NCBI GenBank assembly: GCA_032250735.1
Contig: JAVVEP010000004.1
Location: 34,842-98,841 of the forward strand
Reading direction: 5' to 3'
Length of the DNA: 64,000 nucleotides
From: Gammaproteobacteria bacterium
GTDB taxonomy: Bacteria > Pseudomonadota > Gammaproteobacteria > SZUA-152
The position numbers and the translations under genes are program-made. The notes beneath the pieces were generated by a model that saw only the letters and a program-made list of their open reading frames with translations, made no database searches and had not been told where the DNA came from. The stretch's first letter is position 1, and each line of letters begins with the position of its first letter. Shown in pieces: positions 1 to 8,881 of this stretch.

Positions 1-1589
1 ATCATGGGTTGCGCGGCGAGTCTGGCGAGCTGTCCCGCCTCTTCATGCTGGCCCTGTGCACGCCAGTGTTCGACAATTCCCCCACAGCTTAGTTGTGGGT
101 TCTGCCGCAACAATTCAACCAGCTGGCGTAATATTGGCAGACCGGGCTGATCCAGGCCCTCGAGCGCCGACCAGTCGTCGATCTGTACCGCCAGGCCCGG
201 CCGATGCAGCAGGTATTGGATCGCCTGTCGCAACGTCGACGGTGAACTGCCCCGGGCCGACACTACCCGCGACCGGGGGCGCGCCGGTGTGCGCACCGCC
301 ACCGTCAGACCGACCAGGGCGGAGGGGTCGATTTTGGCGATCTCCGCCAAACGTGTCGCCATCATGTGCCGAAACATGCCTTCCGGTAGCTTTTCCAGCA
401 AGGGCCGGGCCAGCGTGACCAGCTGTGCCCGGCCATCAATGGTGGATATATCGACCGCTTCGACCAATTCGCCAAAAAAATAATCCGAGAAACTCGTGGC
501 GCTGGCGACACGCGCCTCAAACCCCGCCCGCTGCTCTTTGCGCACCAGGGTGTCCGGGTCTTCACCGTCGGGCAAAAACATGAAACTGACCTGCCGGCCC
601 TCGCTCAGCACCGGCAGGGCATTTTCCAGTGCGCGCCACGCGGCCTGTCGTCCGGCGCGGTCGCCATCAAAACAGAACACAATCCTGGACACCACCCGAA
701 ACAGCCGTTCCAGATGATCCCGCGTTGTCGCCGTGCCCAGGGTGGCCACGGCATTGAGCACGCCAAACTGCCCCAGCGCGACCACGTCCATATAACCTTC
801 CACCACCACCACATGGGTCAGCTGGCGCTCGGCCTTGCGCGCCTGATACAGCCCGTAAAGCTCGCGCCCCTTGTGAAAGATCGGTGACTCTGCCGAGTTG
901 AGGTATTTGGGGCCCTCTTCGTTGCCCAGCTGGCGTCCGCCGAAGGCGATCACGCGGCCCCGCCGGTCGCGGATCGGGAACATGATGCGATCACGAAAGC
1001 GGTCGTAGTGCCCGCCGCGATCCTTTTTCACCACCAGACCGGATTGCAACAGCTGCGCCTCCGTCACCCCCTTGCCGAGCAGGTACGCGCCCAGATTGTC
1101 CCAACCCGGCGGCGCAAATCCCAGCTCAAAGGCGGCGGCCACCTCGCCGGTCAGACCGCGCCCTTTCAGATAATCCGTGGCGCGTGCCGCCTCGGCATGC
1201 TGCTTGAGTTGCTGGCAATAATAGCCCGCCGCCTGTTCCATCACGCCGTAAAGGTCCTGATGGCCACGCTCTTCACTGACCTGGCCGGCCTCACGCGGCA
1301 CCTGCATACCCGCCCCGGCAGCCAGCTCTTCGATGGCCTCCACGAATCCCATGTGTTCGTATTCCATGAGAAAACCCAGGGCCGAGCCATGCGCGCCGCA
1401 GCCAAAACAGTGATAAAACTGCTTGTCGGGACTGACGGTAAAGGAGGGGGTTTTTTCGTTATGAAACGGACAGCAGGCCTGGTATTCGCGGCCGGTCTTT
1501 TTGAGCTGCACCCGGCTGTCGATGACGTCGACGATATCGACGCGCACCAGAAGTTCGTCAATAAAAGAAGTGGGGATACGGCCGGCCAT
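1..1589 (-). CDS. dnaG: DNA primase DnaG (3' end beyond window)
   Basis: DnaG makes the RNA primers for replication. The first ~529 residues are present; the C-terminal helicase-binding part is cut by the window edge. The N-terminal zinc-binding domain is clear: CPFH near residue 40 and, 17 residues on, CFGCG, the CHC2 arrangement. The Toprim core follows, with VVVEGYMDVVAL and the acidic FCFDGDRAG motif. The ATG at 1589 gives MAGRIPTSFIDELL, the usual primase start. It lies downstream of rpsU and yqeY on the same strand, the classical macromolecular-synthesis operon in which rpoD normally follows dnaG; rpoD would be outside this window. Confidence 0.97.
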   Translation of the reverse strand, partial: MAGRIPTSFIDELLVRVDIVDVIDSRVQLKKTGREYQACCPFHNEKTPSFTVSPDKQFYHCFGCGAHGSALGFLMEYEHMGFVEAIEELAAGAGMQVPREAGQVSEERGHQDLYGVMEQAAGYYCQQLKQHAEAARATDYLKGRGLTGEVAAAFELGFAPPGWDNLGAYLLGKGVTEAQLLQSGLVVKKDRGGHYDRFRDRIMFPIRDRRGRVIAFGGRQLGNEEGPKYLNSAESPIFHKGRELYGLYQARKAERQLTHVVVVEGYMDVVALGQFGVLNAVATLGTATTRDHLERLFRVVSRIVFCFDGDRAGRQAAWRALENALPVLSEGRQVSFMFLPDGEDPDTLVRKEQRAGFEARVASATSFSDYFFGELVEAVDISTIDGRAQLVTLARPLLEKLPEGMFRHMMATRLAEIAKIDPSALVGLTVAVRTPARPRSRVVSARGSSPSTLRQAIQYLLHRPGLAVQIDDWSALEGLDQPGLPILRQLVELLRQNPQLSCGGIVEHWRAQGQHEEAGQLARLAAQPM

Positions 1590-1711
1590 GGGCTCAACGA
1601 TACAAGAAATCGGGCGCTGGAGAAAAGATCAACGCCGAAAGCATAGTCGTGAAATTGGGATGCAGATTAGGGGCCTGCCGGGCAGAATTCAGACGGAGCG
1701 TGTCGGCGCGT

Positions 1712-2167
1712 TTAGCCAGCCAACAGAGATTTGATGCGCTGACTGACCTCGGCCATATCGGCACGGCCCTGCACCTGTGGCCGCAGTACGCCCATCACCT
1801 TGCCCATCTCGTTCATGGCTGCGGCACCGGTCGTTTCGATGGCGGCGGTGATCAGCGCGTCGAGTTCAGCTGCGCTCAGCGCGGTCGGCAGATAGCCCTG
1901 CAACACACCGATCTCGAAGGTTTCCTGATCCGCCAGCTCCTGGCGGCCGGCATCTTCGAACTGCCTGACCGAGTCTCGACGCTGCTTGACCATTTTGTCG
2001 AGCACCGCCAGCACCTGCGCGTCATCCAGTTCGATGCGCTCATCCACCTCGCGCTGCTTGATCGCCGCCAGCGCCAGACGGATAACGCCGAGGCGAGGCT
2101 TATCTTTCGCGCGCATCGCCGTCTTCATGTCGTCGGTCAATTGTTGCTTGAGCATTGAATCAGCCAT
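1712..2167 (-). CDS. yqeY: GatB/YqeY domain protein
   Basis: Small helical protein of about 151 residues, the normal YqeY length, related to the tail domain of the GatB amidotransferase subunit and thought to bind tRNA; its cellular role is not settled. Typical stretches are RAKDKPRLGVIRLALAAIKQ near the start and MGKVMGVLRPQVQGRADM near the end. The frame stays open upstream to 2221, but the ATG at 2167 is preceded by GTAGGT and gives the family's usual N-terminus, so I use it. It lies between rpsU and dnaG, a common gammaproteobacterial order. Confidence 0.93.
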   Translation of the reverse strand: MADSMLKQQLTDDMKTAMRAKDKPRLGVIRLALAAIKQREVDERIELDDAQVLAVLDKMVKQRRDSVRQFEDAGRQELADQETFEIGVLQGYLPTALSAAELDALITAAIETTGAAAMNEMGKVMGVLRPQVQGRADMAEVSQRIKSLLAG

Positions 2168-2281
2168 GCACATACCTACGCAGTCGATAAACCGACGGCC
2201 GGGAAGCCGCGGATGAAACACTAAGGAAAGGATGCTGGAGCCCGGCGCGATACCCGACCGCGCGGGGGCAACAAGGAGATC

Positions 2282-2497
2282 TTAGTAGAGGCGTTTGCGA
2301 CGCTGGATATCGCGCGATGTCTTTTTCAACTGGCGCTTGACGGCTGCAGCCATCTTACGCTGGCGTGCCTGGGTAGGCTTTTCGTAAAATTCACGACGAC
2401 GCACTTCGGTGAGTACACCGGCCTTCTCGCAGGAACGCTTGAACCGGCGCAGAGCGATATCAAAAGGCTCATTTTCTCTTACACGAACATTCGGCAT
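2282..2497 (-). CDS. rpsU: 30S ribosomal protein S21
   Basis: Full-length bS21 (71 residues), which sits on the small-subunit platform and helps initiation. It begins [20 protein letters not shown] and ends in the usual Arg/Lys-rich tail. It is the first gene of the rpsU-yqeY-dnaG unit. The 162-bp gap to tsaD, which runs the other way, should hold the promoters of both. Confidence 0.98.
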   Translation of the reverse strand: MPNVRVRENEPFDIALRRFKRSCEKAGVLTEVRRREFYEKPTQARQRKMAAAVKRQLKKTSRDIQRRKRLY

Positions 2498-2659
2498 TGG
2501 TCTTCCAATCCTCTAACTTTTAGGTAGTGATACACTATGCGCATCACCCGATTTCATACAACAACACTTCCCCGCCACGGCCACGCCAGGACAGGGAGCC
2601 GGGAATTCTAGTCATTCACGCCCGAAAATGCAAAATATCGGGACAAAAATTTTCACTAA

Positions 2660-3715
2660 ATGAGCGATAAAGTGGCAAATCGACCTTCACGCCTCACCCT
2701 GGGCATCGAAACCTCCTGCGACGAGACCGGCGTCGCCCTCTATGATGACGAGGCCGGCCTGCTCGCCGACGCGCTCTACAGCCAGATCGAACTGCACGCC
2801 GATTACGGCGGCGTGGTCCCGGAACTGGCCTCGCGCGATCACGTTCGCAAGACCCTGCCGCTCATCCAGCAGGTGCTGGACGAGGCCAATTGCGACAAAA
2901 AGGCCATCACCGGAGTCGCCTACACCGCCGGTCCCGGCTTGGTGGGCGCACTGCTGGTTGGCGCCGCCATCGGTCGCAGCCTCGCCTGGGCCTGGAATGT
3001 CCCGGCCGTGGCCGTCCATCACATGGAGGGGCACCTGCTGGCGCCGCTGCTGGAAGACCATCCTCCGGCATTCCCCTTTGTTGCCTTGCTGGTATCCGGC
3101 GGCCACACCCTATTAGTAGAGGTTAACGGCATCGGCCGTTACAGAATTATCGGTGAAACCCTCGACGATGCCGCGGGCGAGGCCTTCGACAAGACCGCCA
3201 AGCTGCTCGGCCTGGACTATCCCGGCGGCCCGGCGCTGGCAAAGCTGGCCCAACAGGGCAACCCTGAACGCTTCCAGTTCCCTCGCCCCATGACCAATCG
3301 GCCCGGTCTCGACTTCAGTTTCAGCGGACTAAAGACTTTTGCCATCACCACTCTGCGCGACCACAGCGAACCAGCGACGGATCTGCCGCAGACCCGTGCC
3401 GACATCGCCCGCGCCTTCGAGGACGCCGTGGCCGATACCATGGCGATCAAATGCAAGCGCGCCCTGCAACACACCGGGCTTACCCGACTGGTAATGGCGG
3501 GTGGGGTCAGCGCCAACCAGACATTACGCGCGCGCCTATCGACACTGTCACAACAGGAAGGCTTCGAGATCTACTATCCGCGCCCCGCCTTTTGCACCGA
3601 CAACGGTGCCATGATCGCCTTCGCAGGCTCTCTGCGTCTGGCGGCAGGGCAGGCCCAGGGCAACCACTTTGGCGCCAGGCCACGCTGGCCTATCGATGAA
3701 CTGATGCCGGTTTAG
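2660..3715 (+). CDS. tsaD: tRNA N6-threonylcarbamoyladenosine synthase subunit TsaD
   Basis: TsaD transfers the threonylcarbamoyl group to A37 of ANN-decoding tRNAs, with TsaB, TsaC and TsaE. It has 351 residues and the ASKHA fold: [13 protein letters not shown] at residues 14-26, metal-binding HMEGH at 121-125, SGGHT, and GGVSANQ near the C-terminus. The ATG at 2660 puts the first strand of the fold at the normal distance. It is divergent from rpsU, an arrangement found widely in gammaproteobacteria. Confidence 0.98.
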   Translation: MSDKVANRPSRLTLGIETSCDETGVALYDDEAGLLADALYSQIELHADYGGVVPELASRDHVRKTLPLIQQVLDEANCDKKAITGVAYTAGPGLVGALLVGAAIGRSLAWAWNVPAVAVHHMEGHLLAPLLEDHPPAFPFVALLVSGGHTLLVEVNGIGRYRIIGETLDDAAGEAFDKTAKLLGLDYPGGPALAKLAQQGNPERFQFPRPMTNRPGLDFSFSGLKTFAITTLRDHSEPATDLPQTRADIARAFEDAVADTMAIKCKRALQHTGLTRLVMAGGVSANQTLRARLSTLSQQEGFEIYYPRPAFCTDNGAMIAFAGSLRLAAGQAQGNHFGARPRWPIDELMPV

Positions 3716-3805
3716 CGCCCCAAATCGCCTCTCTACACCCCATCTTAATCCTGCCCTTCACCCGCTGGCAGCGCCGCCGATCGCAAAACATCGCGCGCAT
3801 AAAAA

Positions 3806-3828
3806 AGCGGAGGCCAATGACCCCCGCT
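3806..3828 (-). terminator. Rho-independent terminator of the HU-like gene
   Basis: An eight-pair stem (AGCGGAGG against CCCCCGCT, one mismatch) with a seven-base loop. On the minus strand it is followed by a run of six T. It lies about 55 bp past the stop of the HU-like gene, and the T run fits that direction rather than tsaD. Confidence 0.75.
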
Positions 3829-3884
3829 CTTTCCGATCTAACGCCGTTGCAAACCGGCCGGCTAAATCTGCCGGCCCGGCACCA

Positions 3885-4280
3885 CTAGGCGGTCATATCT
3901 TTCATCTTCTTCAGCGGCAACACCTTGACCACGGTGCGGGCAGGCTTGGCCTGGAAGATGGTGTCTTCACCGGTAAAGGGGTTCACACCCTTGCGCTTCT
4001 TGGTTGCCGGCTTGCGCACGGTTTTCACCTTCATCAAGCCCGGCAGGGTGAAGGTGCCAGCTGCGCCCTTCTTGATGTGGCCATTAATAATGTCGGCCAA
4101 GGCATCAAACACATTGGCAACATCCTTTTTGGAGAGCGTGGTTGTTTCCGCAATACTGGCGAACAATGCGGTCTTCGTCATTGGCTCTTTCACCACCTTG
4201 ATGGTTTTAACCGGCGCAGCCTTTTTTACAGCCACTTTCTTCTTTGCGGTTTTCTTTTTTACTGCCTTCTTCAATGCCAT
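3885..4280 (-). CDS. HU/IHF-family DNA-binding protein with Lys-rich N-terminal tail
   Basis: 131 residues. Residues 34-125 match the HU/IHF fold: MTKTALFASIAETTTLSKKDV, then ADIINGHIKKG, and a beta-arm region with KTVRKPATKKRKGVNPFTGE. HU proteins bend and coat DNA. Ordinary HU is about 90 residues; the extra first ~32 residues are a Lys/Ala/Val tail with 13 lysines in 31 positions, resembling histone H1-type tails. The ATG at 4280 has GGGAGA at good distance, so the tail is probably translated. A start at the Met of residue 34 would give plain HU length, but no comparable ribosome site is seen there. It is monocistronic, with its own terminator. Confidence 0.9.
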   Translation of the reverse strand: MALKKAVKKKTAKKKVAVKKAAPVKTIKVVKEPMTKTALFASIAETTTLSKKDVANVFDALADIINGHIKKGAAGTFTLPGLMKVKTVRKPATKKRKGVNPFTGEDTIFQAKPARTVVKVLPLKKMKDMTA

Positions 4281-4648
4281 GTGGCGTTCTCCCGTTGATG
4301 TATGTTTTGTTGCCAGCCCTTAGTTACTGCAGACAGCCTGCAAACAGCAAAACTGAAACTATAAATGCGTTTTTAAACGCTGTTTTATCACCTAAATCCA
4401 AAGCCAACTCACCACCGATTTGCAGCAGCTGCACGACATGTCGCACCCACTCAATCGGTTCGCGCCGATTTGCCTTGTTTTATAGACTCTTTTGAAAGCT
4501 TTCGCAATATCGCAGAACCCATAGAATGGACTTTTTTCGTGCTATCGCATTATCAACACGCTACTATATAGGTGTATTTCAGCCTGAAACCTCATCCGAT
4601 GGATTTGTTTTTTGCGCCGTCTAGAAAAAACAAAGGATCAATGTCGCC
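4281..4648. other. Divergent intergenic region, HU-like gene / nudE
   Basis: 368 bp without a supported gene, more AT-rich than its surroundings, with several T runs. It must contain the promoters of the HU-like gene (minus) and nudE (plus). The short open frames here have no homology I recognise and poor start sites. Confidence 0.6.
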
Positions 4649-5233
4649 ATGGGCAAAGACCCAACGCCGAAATCTCCCCATCAGTCACTGCCAGAAATCC
4701 TGCATTCCGAGATTGTTGCGCGCACCGATATGTTCCGCATCGAACGCCGCGAGCTGCGCTTCAGCAATGGCACCGAGGTCCGCCACGAGCGCCTGATCGG
4801 CTCCGAAAATGGCGCGGTGCTGATCGTGCCACTGCTTGACCAGAACACCGTCTTGCTAATCCGCGAATACGCCACCGGCGTCCACCGTTATGAACTGGCC
4901 CTGCCGAAAGGCCGTATTGAAGCCAACGAGACCTTGCTGGACGCCGCGAACCGCGAGATCATGGAAGAAATCGGGCACGGCGCGAACAAACTGCATCATC
5001 TCACCAGCCTGACGGTGGCTCCGGGGTATCTCAGCCATGCAACCCATATCGTGCTGGCAGAAGACCTCTACGCCGAGAGACATGCCGGGGACGAACCCGA
5101 GGCCATCGAAGTGGTACCCTGGCGGATGGACAGACTGACCGAGCTGTTTGCCCACGAAGAGTGTACGGAAGCGCGCAGTATTGCCGCCTTGTTTATGGTA
5201 CGTGAACACCTGGCGCAACGCGCCGGGGCCTGA
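4649..5233 (+). CDS. nudE: ADP compounds hydrolase NudE (Nudix)
   Basis: Nudix hydrolase of 194 residues. The Nudix box is complete: GRIEANETLLDAANREIMEE followed by IG (G-x5-E-x7-RE-x2-EE-x-G). Family members hydrolyse ADP-ribose, Ap3A, NADH and similar ADP compounds. The flanking stretches LLIREYATGVHRYELALPKG and TVAPGYLSHATHIVLAEDLY are typical of NudE. cysQ follows 61 bp later, a conserved NudE-CysQ pairing in gammaproteobacteria, both acting on nucleotide by-products. Confidence 0.93.
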   Translation: MGKDPTPKSPHQSLPEILHSEIVARTDMFRIERRELRFSNGTEVRHERLIGSENGAVLIVPLLDQNTVLLIREYATGVHRYELALPKGRIEANETLLDAANREIMEEIGHGANKLHHLTSLTVAPGYLSHATHIVLAEDLYAERHAGDEPEAIEVVPWRMDRLTELFAHEECTEARSIAALFMVREHLAQRAGA

Positions 5234-5294
5234 CCCGCCGTCACCAGCAATGCCTAACCCGTAACGATCAATTTGGAATATAAAGGAAGTACCT

Positions 5295-6116
5295 GTGCCC
5301 AGTACCGCAGACCAAACACTCATCAAACCTGTTATCGATTTGGCGGTACAGGCCGGGCACCGCATCATGGAAGTTTACGACACCGAATTCGATGTCGAGC
5401 ACAAATCCGATGCATCACCACTGACGGCGGCCGACATGGCCGCACATCACACCATCGTGGAAGGCCTGAGCAAGCTGACGCCGGAGATACCCATTCTCTC
5501 CGAAGAGTCCGCCCACATCCCCTTTGCCGAACGCGCCCAATGGCAACGCTATTGGCTGGTCGATCCCCTGGATGGCACCCGTGAATTCGTCAAACGTAAT
5601 GGCGAGTTCACCGTTAACATCGCACTTATCGACAAACATGAATCGGTGCTCGGCGTCATCTATACGCCGGTGACGGGCGCTACCTATTATGCCGCTCGCG
5701 GTGCCGGCGTCTTCAAAATGGTGCTGGGTCATGCCACGCACAGCGTGGACACCCCTGCCACCGCCATCCATACGCGGCCCAAGACACCAGCCAGCACCAT
5801 CATTGCCGGCAGTCGCTCGCATCGCGGCGATTCACTGGAGGCCTTTCTGCAACGGCTCGGCGACTATGAGATCATCAGCATGGGCAGCTCGCTGAAGTCC
5901 TGTCTGGTCGCCGAAGGCAGTGCCGACCTCTACCCCCGCCTCGGCCCGACGTCCGAATGGGATACCGCTGCGGCACAGTGCATCGTCGAAGAGGCAGGCG
6001 GTTGCATCATCAAAACCGATGGCGAGCCCTTACGCTACAATACCAAGGACTCACTGCTGAACCCGCACTTTCTGGTCATTGGTGACCCCGAATACGACTG
6101 GCGGCGCTTTCTTTAA
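5295..6116 (+). CDS. cysQ: 3'(2'),5'-bisphosphate nucleotidase CysQ
   Basis: Inositol-monophosphatase-fold enzyme (273 residues) that converts PAP to AMP, relieving a toxic by-product of sulfate activation. Metal-binding motifs are visible: LSEES, DPLDGTREF and EWDTAAAQCIVEEAGG. The start is GTG at 5295, supported by AAAGGAAG six bases upstream. It probably shares a transcript with nudE. cysB lies in the same window but is not adjacent. Confidence 0.95.
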   Translation: MPSTADQTLIKPVIDLAVQAGHRIMEVYDTEFDVEHKSDASPLTAADMAAHHTIVEGLSKLTPEIPILSEESAHIPFAERAQWQRYWLVDPLDGTREFVKRNGEFTVNIALIDKHESVLGVIYTPVTGATYYAARGAGVFKMVLGHATHSVDTPATAIHTRPKTPASTIIAGSRSHRGDSLEAFLQRLGDYEIISMGSSLKSCLVAEGSADLYPRLGPTSEWDTAAAQCIVEEAGGCIIKTDGEPLRYNTKDSLLNPHFLVIGDPEYDWRRFL

Positions 6117-6244
6117 AGGTGCCCTGCTTTGCATGCTGTGCTGAGGCGGATCCAGCCGGCCCGCCGGGGAACTTCTCTCTGCTGACAGAGACAGATACAC
6201 TTGACGCCAGATTCAACGTTTTCATCTGAACCATTCACTCGATC

Positions 6245-6270
6245 CACTTACTCAACCCACTTACTCAACC
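6245..6270. repeat. 13-bp perfect tandem duplication
   Basis: CACTTACTCAACC occurs twice head to tail, directly before the ribosome site of the FKBP gene. A looser copy may precede it. It is a short slippage-type duplication in the untranslated leader; no function is visible. Confidence 0.8.
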
Positions 6271-6283
6271 CAAGGAAACCATC

Positions 6284-6964
6284 GTGAAAAAACTACTCAT
6301 GCTTAGCGGCCTTGCTGCCGTTTTCGCCCTGCAGGCCGGCGCCGCTATCGCCGCAAAACCCAGCACCGATAAGGAAAAGTTCAGCTATGCCATCGGCTTC
6401 CAGGTCGGTCAGGGCTTTAAACGCGACAATCTGGAAATAGATACCAAAATGATGGCCGACGCCATCAACGATGTATTGGCCGACAAGGAGCCACAACTCA
6501 GCCTGGACGAAATGCGCACCGCCATGGAATCCGCCCAGCAAGAACTGCTGGCCGAACGCGCCAGCAAGGGTGAAAAGGCCAAATCCGATGGCCAGGCCTT
6601 TCTCGCCGCCAACAAACAGAAGGAAGGCGTGATTACCCGTGACAGCGGCCTGCAATACAAGGTCCTGCTTTCCGGCAAGGGCAAACAGCCCGGCGCCGAA
6701 ACCTCCATCACCGCCCATTATCGCGGCACACTCATCGATGGCACCGAGTTCGACAGCTCCTATCGTCGCAATAGCCCAGCCACCTTCAACGTCAACCAGG
6801 TGATTCCCGGCTGGAAAGAGGTGTTGCCGCTGATGCATGAGGGTGACAAATGGCAGGTCTTTATCCCCGCAGAACTGGCCTACGGTGAGCGCGGTTCCGG
6901 CAGCGCCATCGGCCCCAACGAGACCCTGATCTTCGAGATCGAACTGATCAGCGTCAACAATTAA
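6284..6964 (+). CDS. FKBP-type peptidyl-prolyl isomerase, exported (FkpA/Mip type)
   Basis: 226 residues in three parts: a signal peptide (MKKLLMLSGLAAVFALQAG, cleavage near AIAA), an N-terminal helical dimerisation region (FSYAIGFQVGQGFK through the E/K-rich helix), and a C-terminal FKBP domain with the usual blocks YRGTLIDGTEFDSSY, VIPGWKEVLPLM and IPAELAYGERG. This is the periplasmic or outer-membrane Mip/FkpA architecture, which speeds proline isomerisation in envelope proteins. The start is GTG at 6284 after AAGGAAACC. It might be called fkpA, fklB or mip; I cannot choose. Confidence 0.93.
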   Translation: MKKLLMLSGLAAVFALQAGAAIAAKPSTDKEKFSYAIGFQVGQGFKRDNLEIDTKMMADAINDVLADKEPQLSLDEMRTAMESAQQELLAERASKGEKAKSDGQAFLAANKQKEGVITRDSGLQYKVLLSGKGKQPGAETSITAHYRGTLIDGTEFDSSYRRNSPATFNVNQVIPGWKEVLPLMHEGDKWQVFIPAELAYGERGSGSAIGPNETLIFEIELISVNN

Positions 6965-7023
6965 ACAACGCTTATTGGTGCATGACTGCGCAGCTGCCGT
7001 CTTGATAGTGCCTGTCTGACGAT

Positions 7024-7599
7024 TTGCAAAAACGACTCGACCTATTACACCGGCTGCTGCGCGCTCATCCCGCCGGGCTCAGCGAATATGAGCTGATCAT
7101 GGCCCTTGAGGCCGAGCACGGGGCGGACTTTAGCCGCGACCAGCTGCGCGATCCCCTCTCCCTGTTTCAGACCCATTTTCTGTTATTCCACGCCCTCTAC
7201 CGTTTGCGCGACCAGCTATGGGAATCACGGATAGCGCGGCTCGATATCCACACGCTTGGCATCCGGCTGCTTCCCTTTAAGACCGCAGGCGCGGCCCAGC
7301 TTGCCGAACACGATCCCCTGCGCGACTACTATCTGGATCTGAACCATCTGAACATCACACAGGCCGGCGATGTAGAAAAATTACTCACGCAATTCTGGGC
7401 GCGCTTCGTCGGCGACGACGATCGCCGTCAGGCCCTCGCCACCCTTGAGCTGGAAGACCCGGTGGACTGGCCGGCCATCAAGACCCAGCACCGACGCCTG
7501 GCCATGCAACACCACCCCGATCGCGGTGGTGACGAGGCGCGCCTGCAGGCCATCAATGTCGCCATGGATATCCTGGCGCGGGATGCACGTTCGCGATAA
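7024..7599 (+). CDS. DnaJ-related protein with C-terminal J domain
   Basis: 191 residues. The first ~120 residues match the DnaJ-related domain found in gammaproteobacteria (RLLRAHPAGLSEYELIMALE, then LSLFQTHFLLFHALYRLRDQ). The C-terminal ~55 residues are a short J domain with the essential HPD motif in RRLAMQHHPDRGGDEARLQ. It is probably a co-chaperone stimulating a DnaK-type ATPase; the client is unknown. The start is taken as TTG at 7024, since no ATG gives a complete N-terminal domain. A strong terminator follows. Confidence 0.85.
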   Translation: MQKRLDLLHRLLRAHPAGLSEYELIMALEAEHGADFSRDQLRDPLSLFQTHFLLFHALYRLRDQLWESRIARLDIHTLGIRLLPFKTAGAAQLAEHDPLRDYYLDLNHLNITQAGDVEKLLTQFWARFVGDDDRRQALATLELEDPVDWPAIKTQHRRLAMQHHPDRGGDEARLQAINVAMDILARDARSR

Positions 7600-7637
7600 G
7601 TGCTGCAATACGTGGCGTAAAAAGCGCCGCAAAACAA

Positions 7638-7675
7638 AACGGGGAGCCACTGTTCAGGTGGCTCCCCGTTTTTTT
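7638..7675. terminator. Strong bidirectional terminator
   Basis: A perfect 13-pair stem (AACGGGGAGCCAC at 7638-7650 with GTGGCTCCCCGTT at 7658-7670) and a seven-base loop, followed by a T run on the plus strand and preceded by A-rich sequence. It separates the convergent DnaJ-related and metallo-hydrolase genes and can serve both. Confidence 0.95.
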
Positions 7676-7691
7676 ACCTTGCTGTCGCGGT

Positions 7692-8699
7692 TCAATCGTG
7701 ACCGAGATTAAACACCCTCAGATCGCTGGCGACCTTGATCTCTCCCTGATAACCCTGGGCACGCACCAGCCTCTTCACTTCCTGCAGGCTGTTTTCCGTA
7801 TTGGGCGTGATGTGCGACAACACCAGTTTTTTGGCCATGGCCTCGGCGGCGACCTGGCCCATGCGTGACGGGGTGGTGTGCAGCTGCAACATCGCCGGGT
7901 TCGGGTGGCTATCCATGATAGCCGTATCATAGATCAGCAGGTCCGCATTGCTGGCGATGGCCGCCATATTGCCGGACTCTGAATTGGTGTCGCCCGAATA
8001 CACAATGCTCTTGCCCTTGTATTCAATGCGGTAGGCCACCGCAGGCACCGTGGCGTGTTTTACCGGCATCGCGGTCACGGTCAGGCCGCCCTCATCCAGC
8101 ACCAGCTCCGACACACCGCTCGCCCAGTCGGAGCCCAGATCGTGGCCCATATAACTGAACGTACCCGCGTTGATGACACCGGTGAAACCATTCAGGTAAC
8201 GCTCGGTGCCATTGGGCAGGGCGTAATGGCCATCCACATAGGCTGTGGTATCGGGGAAGCCGCCGTTGCTGCTGGCAGGGCCCCAGATGTGAATCGGTGC
8301 ATCCCGGGTAGCGCCTGCGCCGGCGGTATGAAAGTAGACGGTCTTGATCACCGATGAGAGATCCCCGGTATGATCAATGTGCAGATGCGTCAGCAGCACC
8401 CGATCGAGATCCTTCACATTGACGCCGCTCTCCGCAAGGCTCTTGAATGCGCCGCCACCCACGTCCATCAATATGCGCGGTCGGCCGTCGGTAAAGATCA
8501 GATAACTCGCGGCAGCCCGACCGGCGGAGGCGAACGGGCCACCGGAACCCAACACCATCACCGACAGATCCCCCTTCACCCTGTCCACCGCCAGACGTTT
8601 GTGGTCCTTTTTATCCGCAAACGCCGGACTGGCCAACACGGCGACCAGTAAACCCGTGCCCACGACCTGCGCCTTCAGCATCCTTTTAATCTGCTGCAT
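7692..8699 (-). CDS. Exported metallo-beta-lactamase-fold hydrolase (RNase Z/AtsA-like)
   Basis: 335 residues with a signal peptide (MQQIKRMLKAQVVGTGLLVA, cleavage after SPAFA). The metal motif is HLHIDH in VLLTHLHIDHTGDLSS; later ligands lie in MPVKHATVPA, SGDTNSES and VLSHITPNT. The arrangement resembles the RNase Z/arylsulfatase branch, but export to the periplasm rules out tRNA processing, so the substrate is unknown. The ATG at 8699 is chosen over the longer open frame because AAGGAGAT sits six bases upstream and the signal peptide starts there. It stands alone between galT and the terminator. Confidence 0.88.
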   Translation of the reverse strand: MQQIKRMLKAQVVGTGLLVAVLASPAFADKKDHKRLAVDRVKGDLSVMVLGSGGPFASAGRAAASYLIFTDGRPRILMDVGGGAFKSLAESGVNVKDLDRVLLTHLHIDHTGDLSSVIKTVYFHTAGAGATRDAPIHIWGPASSNGGFPDTTAYVDGHYALPNGTERYLNGFTGVINAGTFSYMGHDLGSDWASGVSELVLDEGGLTVTAMPVKHATVPAVAYRIEYKGKSIVYSGDTNSESGNMAAIASNADLLIYDTAIMDSHPNPAMLQLHTTPSRMGQVAAEAMAKKLVLSHITPNTENSLQEVKRLVRAQGYQGEIKVASDLRVFNLGHD

Positions 8700-8881
8700 T
8701 TTTATCTCCTTTTCCCTGTAATAGTTACCTGTCGCACGAATGTCCGACAGTCGCACCCATTCAAACATGTTGCGATCAATTACACGATGGTTTTGCGTTG
8801 TTTCATGTGCGCCGCAACAATCGCGCTGGTCGTACAGTGTCGATCCGGCGGGAAATGTTACGGATGGAGAAGATATTTCCG

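Noticed and set aside
1008..1646. 212-codon plus-strand frame opposite dnaG
   Set aside because: Antisense to the unmistakable primase zinc-finger region.
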